Translations under genes and position numbers: made by a program
Origin: Schistosoma haematobium
Taxonomy: Eukaryota; Platyhelminthes; Trematoda; Strigeidida; Schistosomatidae
Length of the DNA stretch: 64,000 nucleotides
Direction of reading: 5' to 3'
Assembly (NCBI RefSeq): GCF_000699445.3
Contig: NC_067202.1
Location: 17,083,644 to 17,147,643, forward strand
The notes under the pieces: model-generated
The model's database searches: none
What the model saw: only the letters and a program-made list of their open reading frames with translations
Told to the model about the DNA's origin: nothing
In this document: positions 58,331 to 64,000 of the stretch, piece after piece
Layout of the letters: every line of letters begins with the position of its first letter
Position numbering within the stretch: the first letter of the stretch is position 1

Positions 58331-61300
58331 CCCCTCCCCAGGTCGCGACGACTGAGGAGGGGCGCCTAAACAGTCGCTTGTTTTATGTTAGAGACAGAAA
58401 CTCGGGCTTGAATTTCTTGGTGGATACTGGCGCTGCTCTTAGCATCATCCCTCAAAATAAAACTGAGATTAGTCGAGAAACATCATCAATTACACTTCAA
58501 GCTGCAAATAAAACTAAAATCGCGACATTTGGGCAGAAAACATTAACCCTAGATTTGGGGTTCAGGAGGCAATTCCCTTGGGTTTTCACGGTAGCCGACT
58601 TAGATCTGGCAATACTGGGGATGGACTTTCTAGAGAGATACGAATTTCTAGTTGACACCAAGAAACGGCGACTAACACTAAAAGAAACTTCGTATTACAC
58701 AAAAGGCAAAGGAAGTCACATCAGCTCTCTTAACTTGATTCAAACTCCCCCAGTAACAACAGCGAAATTCCAAGATATACTCGCGGAATTTCCAAACTTA
58801 ACTAAACCAAACCCACAGCCTTCTAAAGACAAACTAAAAGTGAGTCACACTATCAAAACCGAAAGTGCACCGGTGTTTGCAAAACCCAGGAGACTAGCAC
58901 CAGATAAGCTCAAAATCGCTAGGGCCGAGTTTGATTATATGCTACAATTGGGTATTATCCGTCCCTCTGATAGTCAATGGGCATCCCCTTTGCATATGGT
59001 CCCAAAGAAGAATGAAGGTGACTGGCGACCGTGCGGGGATTACAGAGCCCTAAACCATCAAACCGTACCAGATAGGTACCCAATACCTCATATCCAAGAT
59101 TTCACCAACGGTTTACAGGGTATGAACATATTCACTAAAATTGACTTAGTCAGGGCATATCACAATATCCCGGTGGCTGATGAAGATATTCCCAAGACAG
59201 CTATTACTACACCCTTTGGCTTATTCGAGTTTGTACGCATGCCATTCGGCCTGAGAAATGCGGCACAGACATTTCAAAGATTCATAGATAACCTACTTCG
59301 AGATATGCCATTTGCGCAGGGGTATATAGACGACTTGTTAATTGCCAGCCCCGATTTGCAATCACACGAACAGCATGTACAAGCAGTGTTGAAAAGACTG
59401 GATGAACATGGAATAAACATACATCAAAGTAAGTGTGTTTTCGGTGTTCAAACTCTAGAATTTCTCGGTCACACAATAAGCCCAGAAGGGATTAAACCTA
59501 TAAAAAAAGAAGTGGATACTATCAAACAATACCCCGTACCTAGTTCTCTAACACAACTGAGAAGTTTTCTAGGCCTAATTAACTTTTATCGCAGATTCAT
59601 ACCAGGTTGTGCACAATTAATGCAACCTTTGACAGATTCACTTAAAGGAAAACCAAAAGAATTCAAACTGTCTTCTGACGCCATCGAAGCTATTAAACAG
59701 CTTAAAGATAAACTGGCTCAAGCAACTACGTTGATATATCCGAATTCTCTTTCCCCACTTGCTTTGATGGTGGATGCTTCAGATAAAGCAGTAGGCGGTA
59801 CCCTTAACCAACTGGTTAAAAACGCCTGGAAACCAATTGCTTTCTTCTCGAAAAGACTCGCTCCAGCCGAAACAAGGTATTCTACCTTCGGGCGAGAACT
59901 TCTTGCAATCTACCTGACCATTAAACACTTCCGACACATGTTAGAAGGTAGGGAATTTATAGTCTTTACGGATCAGAAACCACTGACGAATGCATTAAAA
60001 GCGAGAGCCGATAAATACTCACCTCGAGAAGTCCGACACCTTGACTATATATCACAGTTCACAAGCGATATCCGACATGTCAAAGGTCAGGACAATCAGG
60101 CGGCAGATGCTTTATCCAGACTAGAAATGAACGTGCTACAGCAGTCTACAGTAAACTTCGAGACGTTAAGACACGAACAAGAGCAGGACCTAGAATTGCA
60201 AAACCTACTTAAAACAAACAATTCAAGTCTTAATTTAAAACAATTCCCATCACCTATCGATGGTATTCTAATTTATTGTGACACGACCAAGGCAATGCCG
60301 CGACCTTTCGTTCCCAAAAACATGCGAAAGTTGATATATAATAACTTTCATTCTTTGTCTCATCCTGGCGCGAAAGCTTCAACAAAACTAATCAATGCCA
60401 GATATATATGGCCGAATTTACAGAAGGATGTACACAAATGGGTTAGAGAGTGTTCAGCATGTCAACAATCAAAGATTAATCGTCACACAAATTCACCCAT
60501 AGGTGTTTTCTCGCAACCAGATGCACGTTTTGCCCATGTGCATGTCGACTTGGTAGGTCCTTTACCTCGTTCAAACGGTTTAAATTATCTTTTTACATGC
60601 ATAGATCGATTTACCAGATTCCCTTTAGCCATCCCGATAGCGGACATCACAGCGGAAACAGTAGCCAAAGTTTTCATGCAGAACTGGGTAACCATTTTTG
60701 GTACACCCATAACAATAACGACGGATAGAGGAGCGCAATTCGAATCCGAACTATTTAATAACTTGGCTAAACTTCTAGGCTCCAATAGGATACGCTGCAC
60801 TGCATATCATCCTCAGGCTAATGGGATGGTAGAACGTTTTCACCGTCAGCTAAAAACCGCCCTTATATCTCACTCAAACCCCAATCAGTGGACAGAATTC
60901 CTACCATTAGTTATGTTGGGAATACGAACATCTGTCAAAACTGACGCACAGTGTTCAGCTGCGGAACTGGTTTTCGGAACAACTCTGAGACTACCAGGTG
61001 AATTTATTAACCCCAATACTAACAGTCAAAAACTTAATTTTGGAAACTACGTAGATCAACTACGGGACCATATGTCCAAACTTAAGCCAATTAATACTCG
61101 CGAACAATCGCGTGCCGTATATGTACCTAAAGACCTAAGCAATTGCACGCACGTCTGGATAAGATGTGACAAAATAAAAGCACCACTTAGCCCTCCATTT
61201 GAAGGTCCTTTCAAAGTCGTCTCAAGAAAATCTAAATATTTCGTGATAGAAAAACATGGAAACATCGACACAGTAAGTATTGATAGGCTAAAGCCGGCTT

Positions 61301-61464
61301 ATCTAGATCATGAACCACCATACGTGTTGTTAGATCGTTTAACTGACAAATCCATTACGGAATCGAAATGCAAAAACGATAAATCTTTACAAATGACTAA
61401 AACGGTTCGCTGGGCACATCCGATTAGCCAATCAAGGATGTTGACAGTTTCAGCTACAGGATAA
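58312..61464 (+). CDS. Pol polyprotein (protease, reverse transcriptase, RNase H, integrase)
   Basis: The frame is open from 58312 and probably expressed as Gag-Pol by -1 frameshifting. Numbering from codon 58378: aspartic protease [13 protein letters not shown] (about residues 13-25); reverse transcriptase with [24 protein letters not shown] and catalytic YIDD (about 315-318); RNase [13 protein letters not shown] (about 462-473) and [14 protein letters not shown]; integrase zinc finger H-x3-H (HSLSH) and C-x2-C (CSAC) at about 658-696; and catalytic core [16 protein letters not shown] and GMVERFHRQ, with exactly 35 residues between the second Asp and the Glu (DD35E). The end is TAA 61462-61464. 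Residues are intact, so the element may be able to move. Confidence 0.94.
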   Translation, partial: DSGKRVTPPQVATTEEGRLNSRLFYVRDRNSGLNFLVDTGAALSIIPQNKTEISRETSSITLQAANKTKIATFGQKTLTLDLGFRRQFPWVFTVADLDLAILGMDFLERYEFLVDTKKRRLTLKETSYYTKGKGSHISSLNLIQTPPVTTAKFQDILAEFPNLTKPNPQPSKDKLKVSHTIKTESAPVFAKPRRLAPDKLKIARAEFDYMLQLGIIRPSDSQWASPLHMVPKKNEGDWRPCGDYRALNHQTVPDRYPIPHIQDFTNGLQGMNIFTKIDLVRAYHNIPVADEDIPKTAITTPFGLFEFVRMPFGLRNAAQTFQRFIDNLLRDMPFAQGYIDDLLIASPDLQSHEQHVQAVLKRLDEHGINIHQSKCVFGVQTLEFLGHTISPEGIKPIKKEVDTIKQYPVPSSLTQLRSFLGLINFYRRFIPGCAQLMQPLTDSLKGKPKEFKLSSDAIEAIKQLKDKLAQATTLIYPNSLSPLALMVDASDKAVGGTLNQLVKNAWKPIAFFSKRLAPAETRYSTFGRELLAIYLTIKHFRHMLEGREFIVFTDQKPLTNALKARADKYSPREVRHLDYISQFTSDIRHVKGQDNQAADALSRLEMNVLQQSTVNFETLRHEQEQDLELQNLLKTNNSSLNLKQFPSPIDGILIYCDTTKAMPRPFVPKNMRKLIYNNFHSLSHPGAKASTKLINARYIWPNLQKDVHKWVRECSACQQSKINRHTNSPIGVFSQPDARFAHVHVDLVGPLPRSNGLNYLFTCIDRFTRFPLAIPIADITAETVAKVFMQNWVTIFGTPITITTDRGAQFESELFNNLAKLLGSNRIRCTAYHPQANGMVERFHRQLKTALISHSNPNQWTEFLPLVMLGIRTSVKTDAQCSAAELVFGTTLRLPGEFINPNTNSQKLNFGNYVDQLRDHMSKLKPINTREQSRAVYVPKDLSNCTHVWIRCDKIKAPLSPPFEGPFKVVSRKSKYFVIEKHGNIDTVSIDRLKPAYLDHEPPYVLLDRLTDKSITESKCKNDKSLQMTKTVRWAHPISQSRMLTVSATG
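58318..58324 (+). promoter_or_regulatory. -1 ribosomal frameshift slippery site
   Basis: GGGAAAC sits in the gag frame as G-GGA-AAC, which fits the X-XXY-YYZ rule. It lies one codon before the gag stop and inside the gag/pol overlap (58312-58330). Slipping back one base here would enter the pol frame. Confidence 0.72.
58331..58376 (+). promoter_or_regulatory. Predicted H-type pseudoknot stimulating the frameshift
   Basis: Stem 1 is CCCCTCC (58331-58337) with GGAGGGG (58356-58362). Stem 2 is CGACTG (58349-58354, in the loop of stem 1) with CAGTCG (58371-58376). It starts six bases after the slippery heptamer, the usual spacing. Loops of 11, 1 and 8 bases are sterically plausible. Derived by eye, not by folding software. 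Confidence 0.62.
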
Positions 61465-63623
61465 AATCTAACCACGTAGCTAATCAGACCCTGCATCTAC
61501 TTAAAAATAACTTTTCTCCTCATTCCGCCTCACCTACAACTCCCCAGACCTTTTGCCTTTGATATATAAGTGTTATGTTAATTTTTTTTTAAATACTGGA
61601 CACATAAGCTAGGTATTCCGAAACGATGGCTGCGGATTTTAATCAAACTCATACAACTAACACTGGCAAATACAACGAATTCAAAAAGCAACCCAGGCGA
61701 GTTTTATAATTTCTTTTTCTGGTTAATTAACTATGTTGGCTGTACTTCTTATATATCTATATACATTTTTCACGTCGACTGGCTATACATATATACCATA
61801 TGAACTAATTCTAAAAGTTTTCGGTCGAAGATGTGTTCAGTAGCTTGATACGCTTAATACTACTATTAATAAGTGGTTTTCTAGACAAAACATTTTGGAT
61901 TAAACCATGGTCAAATACTTATTAAAGTTCTCACCATTTTTTTCCATGTTTAGGAAACTTACATAATGACTTAACCAGTTTTCCTACAGCATGCTTTTTA
62001 GTGTGATCATATAACCCATCATTATTGGCAATATTCAAATTTTTTTTTTAAATTTCTGACATTTAAGAATCAATAACCGTGAAGATATAGTACAGTGCGT
62101 TACTGTAAGGTTACTATGTTAGCCGCATTGATTCCACATACCTAATTTTAAACACAACTTATAAGGGAACTGTTAAGTAATCACAACATTGAACTTATAT
62201 GAATATCACAGCTATGCTAACGTTAAACCAATTATTATTAGTGGTCCATACAAAATCCTGGAACTTAACACTAGCATTATAGAAAAAACATGTTATGTCA
62301 ATAACTTATATATATATATACCTTTTTTTTCTCGTTGGTTTAATTATAACGTAAACTGGAAATCTACCACACTTGTAGTTTTTTTTTCTATAGCATTATT
62401 ATTAATAAAAACAAAGAACTTGTACTATTCTAATATGGCACTTTGACATATCAATCCGTCCTCCTGTTATCTTTCTCTCATATCTGAGCAACATATGGCC
62501 AACAAACATCGTATTGAAGGGGGTTTTGGTGAACGAAAACGCTAGCCCCACACGCACTCGAACCTCTGCCCTCCTGGATGCTAGACCGTGTGCCTAGCCA
62601 TTAGACCACATCAAACCACGGGCGAATGACTGCAATCTTTCCTTTTACCGATTAATCATATATAATACTAATGAGTAATAGGACTTACACATTTCTAAGG
62701 TGCAGACAAATTCGTTACTTGGATGAATTGACGAAATATTGCTTCAATATATCATACATACTTAGATCAAACCAGAAAAGAGTATTTGACACAACTGTAC
62801 TTAATCCTCATAATCTACACAATTTTTTCTCCTCCTTAACCGTATATTCTTTTCCGTTTTGTGGAGTACAACTATGCACCCTTGGTTACGTACCTGGTTA
62901 TAAAAGGCGGTCGTCATAGGCCCAAGGTCATACATTTGATCGGGTTCGACAATGAGTCCAACTTCTAGCAAGTTTACACTTTTACATATATGCATTATAA
63001 AAAAGTATTTTTTTGTGTTCATACCTTTTCGTACATGAGATGGCTACACTATGTCTATTTTCTTCCAGAATACCAATCCTTTCTGGAGGCCAATCACTTA
63101 CATGGAACCGAACAATTATAAATTATATTTTTGTATTTCCATTTTGTATCTTATTATTTTTATGCAGGCAGTGGAGCAGTTCTTCAGGTGTGATTGGTTT
63201 TCACCATTACCTTTGAAGTAGATTCTTCTTTACTTTTTACTTGAGGGCGACTAAAGAGGCAGGTGAGTAAACAACTGATAGCCGGTCTGAGCATGGAAAA
63301 ATCGTACCTCACCAACATGGTGTTGGGTAGCCCGCTCGCGGCACTTCCTCAGATATTCTTATTCCACATTCTCACACTCTTTCTCTTGAAAGCACGCAGT
63401 AAACCGTCAGCGATAGTTGTAGAATAGATCACATGCTACAAAATAAGATGACAAGCTAGTAAATGAGTAGACATCCATGGACTATCGTTGACAGCGTTAG
63501 TCGTCACTGATTGTAAGTCAAATAGTGAGCGAGTTGATAATTTTCCCTTGGGATGAGAAAGAGAACTAAGGTGTTTTCGATAGATAGGTTAATCGAACCG
63601 ACGTTCCTACGGAAGTCGATTCT
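61465..63623 (+). other. Long 3' non-coding region of the Gypsy element
   Basis: About 2.1 kb between pol and the purine tract. It has only short frames, none resembling an envelope or other known protein. It contains T-rich runs and the tRNA-like stretch at 62528-62614. Confidence 0.6.
62528..62614 (-). ncRNA. tRNA-like sequence
   Basis: The minus strand contains an A-box-like TGGTCTAATGGCTAGG and a B-box-like GGTTCGAGTGC at roughly tRNA spacing. The ends do not form an acceptor stem, so it is a tRNA-derived fragment or SINE head rather than a working tRNA. Confidence 0.45.
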
Positions 63624-63632
63624 AGGGGGAAG
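63624..63632 (+). promoter_or_regulatory. Polypurine tract of the Gypsy element
   Basis: AGGGGGAAG lies four bases before the 3' LTR, where plus-strand priming occurs in LTR elements. Confidence 0.65.
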
Positions 63633-63636
63633 CTAA

Positions 63637-63898
63637 TGTAACAGCTCAGGTTGGTTGGTTAAGAGTTGACCCCAAACAACCAAGCTTATGCCAAAACAGT
63701 ATTGTTCAAGTATTCATTTACTTCCTTATTTTTTATAAGCGTTATATTCCCTATTATCTTGAATGTTGAGAGCCTTTGTTTGTCTGAACAGATAATCCCA
63801 CGCTCCACTGTGACTGCGCGAAGATCGAAATAAAGACATATTCACTACTTCTCTGGTTTCTTCTATCAATAGCACGGGGGTTACCTTAAGGCACGAAA
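63637..63898 (+). repeat. 3' LTR of the Gypsy element
   Basis: Reads identical to 57027-57288 over all 262 bases. Confidence 0.9.
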
Positions 63899-64000
63899 AG
63901 TGCATGATGTCTGGTATGTTTGCTTTCCAGACGTTGGGTCTGGACTGGACTGACGCGTCCTCATGACTGGCAGTTATATGGAAGTCGAAAGTTAAAACTG
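63899..64000 (-). pseudogene. CR1-like LINE ORF2, endonuclease end (continuation across the Gypsy insertion)
   Basis: On the minus strand this reads VLTFDFHITAS and then RPNVWKANIPDIMH, homologous to the endonuclease end at 43200-43095 (RPNVWKANIPAIQ). Removing the Gypsy element and one AGTG copy puts it in frame with 57026. It runs off the window. Confidence 0.82.

Larger units (their letters stand above)
57027..63898 (+). mobile_element. Complete Gypsy-type (CsRn1/Boudicca-like) LTR retrotransposon, 6.9 kb
   Basis: LTRs of 262 bp (57027-57288 and 63637-63898) are identical by eye. It has a primer-binding site, intact gag (57485-58330) and pol (58312-61464) in the -1 frame, and a purine tract before the 3' LTR. 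The direct repeat AGTG flanks it (57023-57026, 63899-63902). There is no env-like gene. The domain order protease, RT, RNase H, integrase defines the Gypsy group, and the Gag CHCC finger points to the CsRn1 clade. Identical LTRs and open frames mean insertion was recent. Confidence 0.93.

Noticed and set aside
1..64000. CRISPR arrays, operons, bacterial promoters or riboswitches
   Set aside because: Spliced genes and metazoan retroelements throughout; no regularly spaced repeats with unique spacers.

Overview
This is a eukaryotic, AT-rich, intron- and transposon-dominated window. The repeats point to a blood fluke (genus Schistosoma): tRNA-headed SINEs with an attached hammerhead ribozyme (Smalpha-like), RTE-type and CR1-type LINE fragments, a Penelope-like element, and Gypsy elements of the CsRn1/Boudicca type with a CHCC Gag finger. 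The species cannot be fixed from sequence alone. There is no sign of bacterial genes, operons or CRISPR arrays.

Host genes. (1) Three exons of a nuclear receptor lie on the minus strand (14078-13248, 11502-11301, 1082-1, running off the left edge). They join in phase to give an N-terminal domain, a complete two-zinc-finger DNA-binding domain with a COUP-TF-type P-box, and a long low-complexity hinge. The ligand-binding domain lies outside the window. (2) A small minus-strand gene (39446-39321, probably 38054-38007 and 37955-37923) encodes a homologue of the C18orf32/UPF0729 family. (3) Two possible coding pieces of unknown function are at 21069-21596 (+) and 37679-37548 (-). Everything else recognisable is mobile DNA.

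Layout. 1-14.1 kb: nuclear receptor exons with introns full of hammerhead SINEs, an RTE 3' end and short repeats. 15.8-26.8 kb: a large inverted repeat (arms about 3.1 kb, nearly identical) around a 4.7-kb spacer holding tandem SINE units and the unknown ORF. 26.8-36 kb: a mosaic of RTE, Smalpha-like, tail-sharing SINE and Penelope-like remnants. 37-39.5 kb: the C18orf32-like gene. 39.6-45.2 kb: a second inverted repeat (1.3-kb arms carrying a broken PHD-finger ORF1 of a CR1-like LINE) around an internally deleted RTE copy and the EN/RT part of the CR1-like element. 45.3-47.1 kb: another SINE and a decayed CR1-like reverse transcriptase. 49.0-52.6 kb: a non-autonomous LTR element with 417-bp LTRs and a GATC target duplication. 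52.6-54.8 kb: an older diverged relative and RTE fragments. 54.9-64 kb: a CR1-like LINE on the minus strand, interrupted by a complete Gypsy element (57027-63898) with LTRs identical by eye, intact gag and pol and an AGTG target duplication.

How the parts work together. The complete Gypsy element has a primer-binding site identical to that of the non-autonomous LTR element, so the first could mobilise the second. Its gag and pol overlap in the -1 frame, at a canonical slippery heptamer followed by a potential H-type pseudoknot. A ~450-550-bp SINE shares its 3' tail with the RTE LINE, suggesting mobilisation by RTE. The hammerhead SINEs repeatedly occur as head-to-tail partial dimers, which fits amplification from multimeric or circular RNA.
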